Shown in pieces: positions 56,001-64,000 of a DNA stretch of 64,000 nt. Position numbers and translations under genes: made by a program. This DNA comes from Marinobacterium_A aestuariivivens. Its GTDB lineage: Bacteria; Pseudomonadota; Gammaproteobacteria; Pseudomonadales; Balneatricaceae. Where the stretch lies: positions 5,580,001 through 5,644,000 of the forward strand of contig NZ_JBHSWE010000001.1 of NCBI RefSeq assembly GCF_042661465.1, read 5' to 3'. Each line of letters opens with the position of its first letter. Position 1 is the stretch's first letter. The notes below the pieces were generated by a model. The model worked only from the letters and a program-made list of their open reading frames with translations. It made no database searches and was not told the origin of the DNA.

Positions 56001-56238
56001 CCGGCCGATCATGATGACGGTGGCGGCCATCGTCGTCGGTCTGGTACCCATCATGCTCGGCAATGGCACCGGCTCCGAGGTGATGCAGCGGATCGCCGGC
56101 CCGATGATCGGCGGCATGCTCAGCACCCTGCTGCTGACGCTGATGGTCATCCCGGTGGTCTACTTCCAGTGGCAGACGCTGGCATTGCAACGGTACCGCG
56201 CTGAAGACCGGGGCACGGCTTCAACGAGCCGACCCTGA
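53074..56238 (+). CDS. cusA: CusA-type RND heavy-metal efflux pump
   Basis: A 1054-residue HME-RND transporter starting MIAAVIRWSLTNRFLVVLASALLIGWG, preceded by CAGGAGGAG. It has two sets of membrane helices and large periplasmic loops; helix 4 reads GAMVDGAIVMIENVHKHME, and the metal-export Met sites in the periplasmic domain are probable. Cu(I)/Ag(I) is the likely substrate by context. Twelve helices and length are normal for the family; frame intact. It completes cusCBA. Confidence 0.93.
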   Translation: MIAAVIRWSLTNRFLVVLASALLIGWGLLAVRQTPIDAIPDLSDVQVIIKTSYPGQAPQVVQDQVTFPLTTAMLSVPGAVTVRGYSFFGDSYVYVIFEDGTDLYWARSRVLEYLSQVAGNLPASARPQLGPDATGVGWVYAYALVDRSGRHDLAQLRSLQDWFLKYELQTVPGVSEVASVGGMVKQYQIQVDPNRLRAYGIPLAHIKQAIQRGNQEVGASVIEMAEAEYMVRVSGYAQDIEAQRKIPLGLNERGTPILLEDVADVVLGPQMRRGIAELDGEGEVVGGIIVMRFGENAQKTIEGVKARLETLKKGLPDGVEILTTYDRSGLIQNAVDNLYEKLFEEFVVVTLICAAFLFHLRSALVVIISLPIGILAAFIVMQQQGVNANIMSLGGIAIAIGAMVDGAIVMIENVHKHMERAELTDANRWQIIGEAASEVGPALFFSLLIITLSFLPVFTLEAQEGKLFAPLAFTKTYAMAAAAGLAITLVPVLMGYCIRGRVLPEHRNPLNRLLTAAYRPVIRGVLHFPKTTLLLAALAVAVGLWPASRLGSEFMPPLDEGDLMYMPTTYAAVSIEEARRILQRTDRLIRTLPEVKTVFGKIGRADTATDPAPLTMIETFIQLQPKDSWRPGMTAERLRRELDALVQFPGLTNAWVMPIKTRIDMLSTGIKTPVGIKVSGPDLRQIEKIGKRLEEVMPQVAGTASVYSERVAGGRYIKVDIQREQAARYGLNVADIQDVVRTAVGGMNVTETVEGLERYPVNLRYPQAYRDSVEQLRLLPVVTPAGLRIALADVADIYVDDGPPAIKSENARLNGWTLVDIDGRDLGSYVVEAQRLVAEQVALPPGYSIAWSGQYEYMVRAKERLTLVVPFTLAIILLLLYLNFRNLVEVLIIMGTLPFALVGGVWLLYLLGYNLSIAVAVGFIALAGVAVEIGVLMLVYLNQSLSRRRAEATAAGRELTREDLREAVMQGAGLRVRPIMMTVAAIVVGLVPIMLGNGTGSEVMQRIAGPMIGGMLSTLLLTLMVIPVVYFQWQTLALQRYRAEDRGTASTSRP

Positions 56239-56270
56239 TACCGGCCCAAGAGGCTTCCAGCATTGAGCAA

Positions 56271-56293
56271 GCCCCGGAGTGAGAGTCCGGGGC
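56271..56293 (+). terminator. Hairpin after cusA
   Basis: GCCCCGG and CCGGGGC form a perfect 7-bp stem 33 bp after the cusA stop. The T-run is missing, so the call is tentative. Confidence 0.45.
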
Positions 56294-56319
56294 CGCTGAA
56301 TCCTGGGGAATGCGACAGG

Positions 56320-56500
56320 TTATGACCGGTACAGGAACAAGTTGTACCTCATGGCCGAGATCCGTGCGCAGATTCGGTGACGCGCTCTTCGAGGGTGAAA
56401 CCGGACTCGACGATCAGCGTGTCGACCTGCCGGTCGAGATGGCAGCCGCCGGCCGCGGCATCTCTGCCGCGGGATTCTGTGACTGAAGCCAGGGGATTCA
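56320..56500 (-). pseudogene. C-terminal fragment of a SAM-dependent methyltransferase
   Basis: On the minus strand the DNA reads AAGGCHLDRQVDTLIVESGF, then TLEERVTESAHGSRP, and after one extra base MRYNLFLYRS and stop at 56320-56322. GGCHLDR followed by an AGF-like segment and a final GPRP-Y pattern is typical of UbiE-type methyltransferase ends. The N-terminal catalytic part is not found upstream, where the HDOD-GGDEF gene lies. It is probably a remnant. Confidence 0.4.
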
Positions 56501-56565
56501 ATTGAATACGCACGAACACTTGCAACAGGCCAGGCGCAAGCGCGGTAATGAATTGCCTGCAACGC

Positions 56566-58029
56566 TCAGATGCACTTGGAGTAGACGACAAACCGGTTTC
56601 GGCCACTGGTTTTTGCCACGTACATCACCTGGTCCGCTGCGCGCATCAGGCCCTCCGGATTGTCGAAGTCGTGCTTGTCATTGTGGGTCGCAACGCCCGC
56701 CGATGCGGTGATGGTGACTTTCTCGCCACTGTCGGTTGCCAGGGGCGATTTGCGCAGCGACGAGACCAGTCGATTCGCCACCCGGGTGGCGAGGTCGCAA
56801 TCCATGCCCGGCATTATGATGACGAACTCCTCGCCCCCGTAGCGCGATACGACGTCATAACTGCGCGTATTATCTAGCAATATTTGCGCCACGTGTTCCA
56901 GGGCTTCGTCGCCGGTCTGGTGGCCATGCCGGTCATTGATCTGCTTGAAGTGGTCCAGGTCCAGGAAAATGACGCTCATCGGTTGACGATCAGTCTCGCT
57001 TTGCTCGAAGAGCGTCTTGATCGACGTATCCAGGTAAGCCCGATTCCACAGACCGGTCAGGTGGTCGCGGTTGGCCTTTTCCTCCAGCAACTGGGCCTTC
57101 CGGGCCATCTTCCGAGACTCTTCCCGGTTGCTCTCGAGCACCTGCGCGGTGTGCAGGCTGCGAACCATCATCAGCTCCTTGGCCTGAGTCATCAGGCCGT
57201 CCAGGCTCTGGACGTCGATCAGGTCCAGTTCGAACAGCTCTTCGATCTGCGGAACCTCCTTGGCCACGGCACCCAGCACTTCTCCGACCCAGACATTGTC
57301 CAGCGACCAGTGCCTGGTGGCAAAGGCACGCACCTTGCCCAGGTGCTCGCCCATGTCGTGAGCCATAAAGAAGTCGGCAATCAACCTCGACAGGGCCACG
57401 CAGCGTGCCAGGTCATCTTCGGCGGCCGATCTGCCCAAGTCGTCGCAATGCCCGCTGTCCTGGATGGCGTTCAGGAGGTGCAACGGGAAATGCCACTGAT
57501 CCAGCAGCCAGACACCGATTTCGAGCTGACCGTTCTCATGACCGTCCTGTTGCGCCGCCGCCGCCCCGGGCTGCACCTTGTCCAACGCAACCAAACCGAT
57601 GTCACGCAGCATGCTGGCCAGAAAAGCATCTTCTACCGGAACGTCCGGCCTCTTTCCGGCAATCACGCGGGCAGCCGTTGCGGCCAGCAACGAGCGACGC
57701 CAAAAGAGGGAATAGTCCATCCCGCCTTCCCGGCTCCGACGCATCGAAGCCGACAACGAAAAACTCAGCGCCAGCATGATGGTGGCGTTCAGCCCCAGCA
57801 TCATGACCGCCATGTCCAGATTACCTATCTGACGACTGCGGGCATAGAGCGGAGAATTGGCGATACGCATCAGTTTCGTTGCCAGGGCGGGATCAAGGCT
57901 CACCGCCTGGCTGATGTCGGCCATGCTGGCCGCGGGGTTCTCGGCCAGCTCGATGACACGTGCGGCGGCCGCTGGCAGGCTGGGGAGGTCGGAACAGGCT
58001 TTGAGTTTTCGTTGCAGGCCTTTGTCCAT
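56566..58029 (-). CDS. HDOD-GGDEF diguanylate cyclase
   Basis: Start at the ATG at 58029 (MDKGLQRKLKACSDLPSLPA). N-terminal HDOD domain (AARVIELAENPAASMADISQAV, VEDAFLASMLRDIGLVALDK), a coiled linker (REESRKMARKAQLLEEKANR), then GGDEF domain with DHLTGLWNRAYLD, DLDHFKQINDRHGHQTGDEAL and the intact active site GGEEF. About 487 residues. It should make cyclic di-GMP; no receiver domain or membrane segment is present, so the HDOD part likely provides the input. Confidence 0.88.
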   Translation of the reverse strand: MDKGLQRKLKACSDLPSLPAAAARVIELAENPAASMADISQAVSLDPALATKLMRIANSPLYARSRQIGNLDMAVMMLGLNATIMLALSFSLSASMRRSREGGMDYSLFWRRSLLAATAARVIAGKRPDVPVEDAFLASMLRDIGLVALDKVQPGAAAAQQDGHENGQLEIGVWLLDQWHFPLHLLNAIQDSGHCDDLGRSAAEDDLARCVALSRLIADFFMAHDMGEHLGKVRAFATRHWSLDNVWVGEVLGAVAKEVPQIEELFELDLIDVQSLDGLMTQAKELMMVRSLHTAQVLESNREESRKMARKAQLLEEKANRDHLTGLWNRAYLDTSIKTLFEQSETDRQPMSVIFLDLDHFKQINDRHGHQTGDEALEHVAQILLDNTRSYDVVSRYGGEEFVIIMPGMDCDLATRVANRLVSSLRKSPLATDSGEKVTITASAGVATHNDKHDFDNPEGLMRAADQVMYVAKTSGRNRFVVYSKCI

Positions 58030-58216
58030 GGCGCGGGCTCTTCTTGTGACGGGATCCTTGCCGATAATTCTACTCCCTCTGTCAATCATTGCACACGCAT
58101 CAGAAGATCTGCGCGCCCTGCCCGTCAGGATCAATAAGCCAAGCCTGCCGCTGGCCCCGCGGGCCTGGCATGGCGCATTCGGAGCGGCGTGCTTTCAGGC
58201 CGCTCAGCATCCGCCA

Positions 58217-59260
58217 TCAGACAATCGGCGGCTCGAGATCGCTGCCCGAGAATTCCAGCCCCTCTTCCTGAAAGCTTTCGACCCGCTCGGCCATGCCCTG
58301 CTCGTCTTCGTACCGGGCGATATGGAACAGCGCCTCGCCTTCGTGCACCAGCGGGATATTGGTCCGGCCCACCAGGATGCCGCTGCACCCGGCCCGCACC
58401 TCGACATCCGAATCCCCCAGCGGATCGGAAATCATTCCCATTACCTCGCCCTTCTTTACCCAGTTCCCCAGCGCGCAGAGCGTGCGGAAGATGCCGCTGC
58501 TCGGTGCCCGAACCCAGGTGCTGGAACGGGCGAAGAAGGGCTCAGGCCGGGGCGTTCCGCGACGCCGCGACGAAGGTAGCATACCCAGCTCGCGCATGAC
58601 ATTGATGATGCCCTTCAGGCCGGCGCGGATGCTCAGCTCGTCGAAACGCAGGGCCTCCCCCGCCTCGTACAGCAACATCGGGATGCCGAGTTCGTCGGCG
58701 GCCTGGCGCAGGGAGCCATCGCGCAGATTGGCGTTCATGACCACCGGCACCCCAAAGGCATGCGCCAGCCGGGCCGTTTCCCGATCATCGAGGTTGGCGC
58801 GAATCTGCGGCAGGTTGACCCGGTTGATCGCCCCGGTATGAAGATCGATACCATGGGTGGCATTGCCGACGATCTCCCGCATGAAAATGTCGGCCAGCCG
58901 GCCCGTCATGGAGCCGCGTTCGGACCCCGGAAAAGCACGGTTGAGGTCTCGCCGGTCAGGCAGGTAGCGCGAGTGATGAATCACGCCATAGACATTGACG
59001 ATCGGTATCGTGATCAGCGTGCCTTTGAGTCGCCTGAGTCCGCCATACTTCAGCAACCGGCGAATGATCTCGATGCCGTTCAGCTCATCGCCGTGAATCG
59101 CGGCGCTGACGAAGAGGCTGGGCCCGTCCTTCCTGCCGCGCACCACCTGCACAGGCATGGTCATGGGGGTGTGGGTATACAGATGCGGCAGCGGCAACTC
59201 GAGCATGACCCGGCTGCCCGCGGCGATCTCCTGACCGCCTATCGTTATCGCCTGCGGCAT
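58217..59260 (-). CDS. Succinylglutamate desuccinylase/aspartoacylase-family protein
   Basis: Start at the ATG at 59260 (MPQAITIGGQEIAAG). A 347-residue M14-like hydrolase: zinc ligands in SAAIHGDELNGIEI and GIDLHTGA, RDLNRAFPGSERG in between, and a C-terminal extension with a lipoyl-like fold (VKKGEVMGMISDPLGD, VRAGCSGILVGRTNIPLV). Proteins of this subgroup are annotated only by family; the substrate is an N-acyl amino acid or similar. Frame intact. Confidence 0.85.
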   Translation of the reverse strand: MPQAITIGGQEIAAGSRVMLELPLPHLYTHTPMTMPVQVVRGRKDGPSLFVSAAIHGDELNGIEIIRRLLKYGGLRRLKGTLITIPIVNVYGVIHHSRYLPDRRDLNRAFPGSERGSMTGRLADIFMREIVGNATHGIDLHTGAINRVNLPQIRANLDDRETARLAHAFGVPVVMNANLRDGSLRQAADELGIPMLLYEAGEALRFDELSIRAGLKGIINVMRELGMLPSSRRRGTPRPEPFFARSSTWVRAPSSGIFRTLCALGNWVKKGEVMGMISDPLGDSDVEVRAGCSGILVGRTNIPLVHEGEALFHIARYEDEQGMAERVESFQEEGLEFSGSDLEPPIV

Positions 59261-59359
59261 GGCGGTTATCCTTGTTGCAGAACAGGGAATGGATGGCATC
59301 CAGGCGGCACCTGCACCCGGTCGCGACGACCGCGGCAGGCTTGATGCCTGGCACCCGGA

Positions 59360-59788
59360 TTACCAGTGGCCGGTATTCTCCATGCTGGCCCAGGGTTCCC
59401 GGGGCTCGAGCGCGGGCCCCATTTGCAACAGTTCGATCGAGATATTGTCCGGTGAACGGACGAATGCCATATGGCCGTCGCGTGGCGGGCGGTTAATGGT
59501 CACGCCGGCATCCGCGAGTGCCTGGCACAGTTCGTAGATGTTCTCGACCGCATAGGCCAGATGGCCGAAGTGGCGGCTGTCGCCGGGCAGGCCCTCGTCA
59601 CCGTCCCAGTTATAGGTCAGCTCCACCGGGCATTCGTGCTGCTGCGGCGGCGCCATGAAGACCAGGGTGAATCGGCCTTTCTCGTTATCCGTGCGCCGGG
59701 TTTCCTCGAGCCCCAGCAGCTTGAAGAAAGCGATGGTCTTGTCCAGGTCCCTGACCCGGACCATGGTATGCAGATATTTGAGCTTCAT
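59360..59788 (-). CDS. gloA: Lactoylglutathione lyase (glyoxalase I)
   Basis: A 142-residue VOC-fold protein: MKLKYLHTMVRVRDLDKTIAFF, VELTYNWDGD, FGHLAYAVENIYELCQAL and NISIELLQMG. The four metal ligands (His in YLHTM, Glu in VELTY, His in FGHLA, Glu in SIELL) are all present. It converts the methylglyoxal-glutathione hemithioacetal to S-lactoylglutathione. Frame intact. Confidence 0.88.
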   Translation of the reverse strand: MKLKYLHTMVRVRDLDKTIAFFKLLGLEETRRTDNEKGRFTLVFMAPPQQHECPVELTYNWDGDEGLPGDSRHFGHLAYAVENIYELCQALADAGVTINRPPRDGHMAFVRSPDNISIELLQMGPALEPREPWASMENTGHW

Positions 59789-59935
59789 TTTCTCTCCCTT
59801 CGAACAGGCTTAGCGCATCGTAATCGTTGCGCCAGCCATTTTGCCCGCCAGGTACTCCCCGGCCAAGCTGAACGTGCGTAGCGGCCGTTGCGCCGGCCAT
59901 CCGCCGGCGGCACCTGTTGCCTGGAGACAAGAGGG

Positions 59936-60969
59936 TCACTCCGACACTTCGGTTTCGAAGCCGCTTTCCAGCCAGGCGGCCATGCCGCCGTCCAGGGCCG
60001 AGGCGCGGAGAAAGCCGAGTTCGCGCAACGTGGCGGCGGCCAGAGTCGAGATTTTGCCCAGCTGGCAGATCGTTACGATCCGCCTGGTCGGGTCCGGCAA
60101 CACCTGGTTGACCCGCAGCTCCAGTTGCCCCCTCGGCAGATTGATGGCCCCGGGCACATGCGACGATTCGTAGGCCTCCCGTTCACGCACGTCGAGCACG
60201 ATAAGGTCGCCATCGGGCTGCGCCACCCGCGCGTTGAGTTCCTGCAGCGACACGAAGGGCACCCGCTCGGCCGCCTCGCCGAGCAGCTGGGCGACGCTCT
60301 TGCCGCCGCTCATATTGGTGCGCAGCGCTTCGGTCAGGTGGGTCGGCGCGCTCAGGTTCAGGTTGTCCATCATCTCGATGAACAGTGCGCGATCGCGCTG
60401 CTGCAGCCGCGGATTGTTCGCCAGCTCCGCGCCGAGGGTGCTGGAACCCAGTTGCTTGTAGTCGTGGGCCGGATAAACCCGTAGCGCCGGATCGAGTTTG
60501 AGGATGCCGTTGAACAGGCTGTCGTAGAGGGCCCCCGGGTCGCCGGTCGGCAGATCGGTACGGCCGGTGCCGCCGATCAGCAGGGTATCGCCGGTGAACA
60601 GCCGGTCGTCGGCCAGCAGGCACATCGAGTCGCGGGTGTGGCCGGTGTATGGACCGCCTGAATCCGCAACTTGCCCACCACCAGCATGTCGCCGTCCTGC
60701 AGGCGCAGGTCGACAAAGGGCGCCGGGCTGTCCCGGTGCATCACCACCGGTATGCCCAGGGCGCGGGCGATGGTTCGCGTCGCCGAGAAATGATCGGCAT
60801 GGGTATGGGTGTCGATCACGTAGTGAATGCGCAGGCCGTCGCGGCTGGCCAGCGCATGGTAGCGATCGACCTGGTGTATTTCCGGGTCGATCAGCGCCGC
60901 CGAACAGCTCTCCTCGCACCCGATCAGATAGGACTGGCAGCCGCCGTTGGCGACCTGTTCGAAAATCAT
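59936..60969 (-). CDS. MBL-fold persulfide dioxygenase-like protein with rhodanese domain
   Basis: N-terminal ETHE1-like metallo-beta-lactamase domain (THTHADHFSATRTIARAL, DRLFTGDTLLIGGTGRTDL, RVYPAHDYKQ) and a C-terminal rhodanese domain (VLDVREREAYESSHVPGAINLP, catalytic Cys in ICQLGKIS). The frame breaks at 60640-60641; one added base gives QAVHTPGHTRDSMCLLADD and about 345 residues. The fusion suggests detoxification of glutathione persulfide or hydrogen sulfide derivatives. Confidence 0.87.
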
Positions 60970-61099
60970 GGCGGGCCTCGGTTGTTTGCGTTGCCTCCTA
61001 CAACTTTAGCCCGCTTTTGTCCGACTGCCGCGACACGCATTCGGTCCGCACCCGAAGCCGCTCCTGCCTGGCGGAACGGCCCCGGGGCACCGGACAGGA

Positions 61100-62624
61100 T
61101 CAGCGCGACACAGCCACCCCGGCGACGCCGGCGTCATCGGCCCATTCGACATGACTCATATCGGCCACAGGCTCCTCGCTCGCTGTCCAGCCTTGACGTT
61201 CGGCCTCGGTCGCACGCGGCGAAAAGATGCCGAGATTGGCATAGAGGATGCCGATCAGCGGCGCCGTCCAGCAGGCAAAGGCCAGCGGAATGTACAGCAG
61301 GTTCTCGAGATTGCCGTCCGCGATGCCGAGTCCGAGGGCGCTGATCACGAAGGCACCGCCGGCGTTCCAGGAATCAGCGGCGACATGAGGGTGCCGCCTT
61401 CCTCGATGGCGCGCGACAGGTTCAGGGTCGAATAGCCCAGGCCCCGGTATACCGGCGCGTACATGCGGCCCGGCAGCGCGATGGAGAGGTAGGGTCGCCC
61501 GCCACCAGGTTGGTGGCGATCGAGGTCGTCGCGGCGGCGGTCTGCACACCGGCAAAACCGCGCACTCGGGTGATGATCACACCGATGATCGTCTCCAGGC
61601 AGCGGGTTTTCTCCAGCGCGCCCCCGAACCCCAGGGCGATCAGCACCAGGGAGATGGTCCACATCATCGACTGAATGCCGCCCCGATTGAGCAGACTGTC
61701 GATCTCGCCGACGCCGGTATCGATCGAATAGCCGCTGTTGCCGTAGGTGAAAAGGTCGTGCAGTCCGACGCCCTGCACCATCATGGCGGCAGCACCACCG
61801 GCCAGCACGCCGGCAAACAGGGACGGAATCGGCGGCATGCGCTTGACCGCCAGCACGATGACCAGAACGGCGGGCAGCAGCAACCAGGCGGAGATGGTGA
61901 AGTGTTCCTGCAGCGATGCCGTGATGACATTGATCTTGTTGAACGAGGCCTCATCGTTGCCCATCAGCGCAAAGCCGGCGAACAGATAGATCGCGAACGC
62001 GATCAGCATCGCCGGAATCGTGGTCGGCATCATGTTCTTGATATGGGAGAAGAGGTCCGTTCCGGTCACGGCCGGCGCGAGATTCGTGGTATCCGACAGC
62101 GGCGAGACCTTGTCGCCGAAGAAAGCACCCGACACGACCGCGCCGGCGGTCCAGTAGACCGGGATGTCGAAGCCGGCACCGATGCCCATCAGGGCAAGCC
62201 CCACGGTGCCCACGGTGCCCCAGGAGGTACCCAGCGCCAGCGACACGATGGAACAGAGCAGCATTGCCGCGGCGAGAAACAGCTGCGGCGTCAGCAGGGT
62301 CAGGCCGTAATAGATCAGGGTGGGAACGGTGCCGCTGGCAATCCAGACGCCGATGATCATGCCGACGCAGATCAATACGGAAACCGAAGGCAGCGATACG
62401 TGAATGACGTGAAACACCCCTTCTTCTATATGCCGCCACTTCAAGCCGAGACGTATCCCGACGAGGGCGGTAATCGCCAGGCCGATGGCTAGGGGTATAT
62501 GCGGCGTGAAATCACCGAAATAGAACAGCTGAAGACCCAGTACCAGCAGGGTCAACACAATGGGCGTCAGCGCCAAAGGCAAGCTGGGCGGTCTGCAGTG
62601 CGTCGTACTCGTTGCGTCTGTCAT
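61100..62624 (-). CDS. nhaC: NhaC-family sodium:proton antiporter
   Basis: Polytopic NhaC-type antiporter: MTDATSTTHCRPPSLPLALTP, GTSWGTVGTVGLALMGIGAG, SGAFFGDKVSPLSDTTNLAPAVTG and RGGIQSMMWTISLVLIALGFGG. Two frameshifts occur near 61491 (one C added gives NLVAGDPYLSIALPGRMY) and near 61369 (one C added gives LMSPLIPWNAGGAFVISAL). The repaired protein has about 508 residues. It exchanges sodium for protons and suits a salt-exposed bacterium. Confidence 0.88.
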
Positions 62625-62863
62625 ATTAATTCACCTGTACTCACTTGGGTGTAATTGCAGTTTCTGTTGTTGTTGTAATTGAAAACGATATGATCGCCCC
62701 TCGTGACAGGTCCCCTCGATGGTGGCCATCACGGCATTGCACTCTTTCACCCGCTCGAGTCCCGAAAGGAACAGACGCCGATAACGCAGATGCAGTGCCG
62801 GCCGATCAAATCCGCTGGCAATTAAATGACGAAAAAATGGCCCTCCTGTTTTATTAACCTGGC

Positions 62864-62892
62864 GTGCAAATAGGTTCCCTACCTATTTGCAC
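62864..62892. promoter_or_regulatory. Perfect 12-bp dyad (operator or hairpin)
   Basis: GTGCAAATAGGT and ACCTATTTGCAC are perfect complements around TCCCT. It sits about 240 bp upstream of the nhaC start and could be an operator. Confidence 0.6.
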
Positions 62893-62966
62893 ATCACCCG
62901 CGGAAACGGGCGCAGGTGCGCGGACATGCTGGTTTCCGTGGCGTTCGCATTGACCTGCGGCCAATG

Positions 62967-63007
62967 ATGAAGCATCCCTGCTTCATGTATTAACCCGCCG
63001 GGTTAAT
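62967..63007. repeat. Two adjacent palindromes
   Basis: ATGAAGCA/TGCTTCAT (62967-62986) is followed directly by ATTAACCCGCCGGGTTAAT (62989-63007), 8-bp arms around GCC. They may be operators or the 3' end of the small frame at 63022-63183 (-). Confidence 0.55.
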
Positions 63008-63021
63008 ATTGATAAAAAACG

Positions 63022-63183
63022 TCAGTTGGAAGATCGGATAAAGCCGGGTTCATCGCCGTCCTGGTCATGCGACGAAACCCAGGACTTCAATCGCCTGTTG
63101 ATGACTTCTTCGTTCGATCGATTATGTTTTTCAGCGCCGGCGCCCGACCGGGTCAGGGCGGCATCCGAGGATGAGTTTTCCAT
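63022..63183 (-). CDS. Possible small protein (53 aa), unknown
   Basis: The frame starts MENSSSDAALTRSGAGAEKH after GGGAG and continues NRSNEEVINRRLKSWVSSHDQDGDEPG. It is charged, has no membrane segment and no recognised family. Its position between the putA terminator and a group of palindromes makes it a plausible but weak gene. Confidence 0.35.
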   Translation of the reverse strand: MENSSSDAALTRSGAGAEKHNRSNEEVINRRLKSWVSSHDQDGDEPGFIRSSN

Positions 63184-63209
63184 GGTCAACTCCCGTTGAT
63201 GAAAGGGAC

Positions 63210-63244
63210 GACTGAGCCCCCACCCCTCGGGGCGGGGCTCAGTC
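63210..63244 (-). terminator. Terminator hairpin after putA
   Basis: GACTGAGCCCC and GGGGCTCAGTC form a perfect 11-bp stem 12 bp downstream of the putA stop, with a weak T-rich tail on the minus strand. Confidence 0.65.
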
Positions 63245-63256
63245 ATCCGGTGCTTT

Positions 63257-64000
63257 TTACTCCGACGCGGCGATCAGGCTGGCATTGCCGCCGGCCGCCG
63301 TGGTATCGACGCACAGGTGGCGCTCGATCACGTAGCGTTCGGCGCCATCCCGCCCGCTGAGCAGCGGCAGCAAAGCGCCGTTCCGTCGCGATAGGGCGAC
63401 ACGGTACTGGCGCAGCACCGCTTCGGGCGCCGAGCTGACGACGGCTTCGAAGCCGTCCACGGTTTCCAGCGCAGCGGCCTGCAGCAAGCCGTCGATCCCG
63501 ATGACCGGAATACCGGTGGCGGTGGCCGACGACAGGGCCTTTTCCGCGTCCGGTGCCACGACGATCGCGGCATTGCCCTGCGACAGGGCGAGTCCGGCCT
63601 GCTTCAGCGCCGCGTCCAGATCGGGCCCCAGACAGACCACGACCCCGCGCGGACAGCAGCGCAGCAGGTTGAGCTCACCGGTCGGCCCCGGCAGCTCTTC
63701 CGGTTCGGCATCCAGCGCCGCCGGTACGCTGCCGAAGATCGGCTGCAGCCGCTGCGCCCGGTCCTGTTCCCTGACCCAGACACTGCTGTCCAGGCGCCCG
63801 ATCGCCCGCTGCAGCTGGTCGGCCGCGACGGTTTGCGCGCCGGACAGTTCGACGGCGGCACCGGCACCGGACGTCATGAAACGGCGCACGTACATCGGGC
63901 CGCCGGCCTTGGGACCGGTACCCGAGAGCCCTTCACCGCCGAAGGGCTGCGAGCCGACAATGGCGCCGATCTGGTTGCGGTTGACGTAGGTGTTGCCAAC
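63257..64000 (-). CDS. putA: Bifunctional proline dehydrogenase/P5C dehydrogenase PutA, C-terminal part
   Basis: The frame is open from the right edge of the window: VGNTYVNRNQIGAIVGSQPF, GGEGLSGTGPKAGGPMYVRRF, which is the end of the P5C dehydrogenase domain of PutA, followed by the PutA C-terminal domain (LLRCCPRGVVVCLGPDLDAAL, ERHLCVDTTAAGGNASLIAASE). About 248 residues are visible. The full protein oxidises proline to glutamate. Its 5' part is outside the window; no frameshift is seen in the visible part. Confidence 0.9.
   Translation of the reverse strand, partial: VGNTYVNRNQIGAIVGSQPFGGEGLSGTGPKAGGPMYVRRFMTSGAGAAVELSGAQTVAADQLQRAIGRLDSSVWVREQDRAQRLQPIFGSVPAALDAEPEELPGPTGELNLLRCCPRGVVVCLGPDLDAALKQAGLALSQGNAAIVVAPDAEKALSSATATGIPVIGIDGLLQAAALETVDGFEAVVSSAPEAVLRQYRVALSRRNGALLPLLSGRDGAERYVIERHLCVDTTAAGGNASLIAASE

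Larger units (their letters stand above)
62625..63021. other. Intergenic region with several dyads
   Basis: About 400 bp upstream of nhaC (-). No gene is seen, but three strong inverted repeats stand in a row: 62864-62892, 62967-62986 and 62989-63007. The region is AT-rich and should hold the nhaC promoter. Confidence 0.55.

Noticed and set aside
62645..62857. A 70-codon frame on the + strand upstream of nhaC
   Set aside because: No ribosome site or family; lies in the promoter region of a divergent gene.

Overview
The window is a GC-rich (roughly 60-65%) bacterial chromosome segment of about 64 kb, dense in accessory and metal-handling genes. The gene families (CusCBA, CopAB, ArsJ/GAPDH, SixA, NCS2 permease, PutA, NhaC) point to a Gammaproteobacterium, possibly a marine or moderately halophilic one. 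This is inference from gene content; no rRNA or tRNA gene was seen to confirm it.

Layout. 1-1372 (-): HupE/UreJ-like membrane protein and parvulin-type PPIase. 1688-5282 (-): NCS2 nucleobase permease, amidohydrolase (deaminase type) and TauE/SafE exporter, read from a promoter near 5470-5499. 6867-7905 (+): LacI-family regulator. Four copies of the palindrome AAATCGATTT tie regulator and operon together, and an ISAs1-type element (5559-6787, exact 10-bp target duplication) is inserted between the two halves of this divergent control region. 7975-13510: cyclic-nucleotide-binding protein, permease, MgtC/DUF4010 protein, His-tailed MFS exporter and class I aldolase. 13669-15645 (-): ECF sigma factor coupled to an ATP-grasp-like protein, with a thiolase stub in front. 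15950-21262: arsenic island with stubs of arsP and arsC, arsO, acr3, a MITE-like element, arsJ, its GAPDH partner and arsR. 21713-25343: sugar-acid catabolic set (class II aldolase, enolase-superfamily dehydratase, lactonase, SDR). 25355-27379 (-): SixA, membrane anchor protein and a second HupE. 27686-33803 (+): cation/proton antiporter, HlyD adaptor, double ABC ATPase and two ABC permeases. 33878-36884 (-): membrane protein, cytochrome c, ferritin-like protein and beta-CASP hydrolase. 36963-42194 (-): Met-rich protein, small proteins, cupredoxin, P1B ATPase and MerR regulator. 42268-56238: CusSR two-component system, periplasmic copper proteins (cupredoxin, CopA oxidase, CopB), a lone ABC membrane domain, then CusC-CusB/F-CusA. 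56320-62624 (-): HDOD-GGDEF protein, AstE-like protein, GloA, MBL-rhodanese and NhaC. 63257-64000 (-): C-terminal end of PutA, cut by the window edge.

Functional theme. Copper is handled by cytoplasmic export (P1B ATPase), periplasmic oxidation and binding (CopA, CopB, cupredoxins, Met-rich protein) and trans-envelope efflux (CusCBA), under a MerR protein and CusSR. Arsenic is handled by Acr3 efflux and by the GAPDH/ArsJ route for arsenate; no intact arsenate reductase is seen.

Sequence quality. About 27 single-base frameshifts break otherwise intact genes. Each is repaired by adding one base, almost always in a short G or C run. I read these as homopolymer undercalls of the assembly rather than real pseudogenes, and give such genes merged coordinates. 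The transposase, the thiolase, arsP and arsC stubs and a methyltransferase fragment are different: they lack large internal or N-terminal parts.
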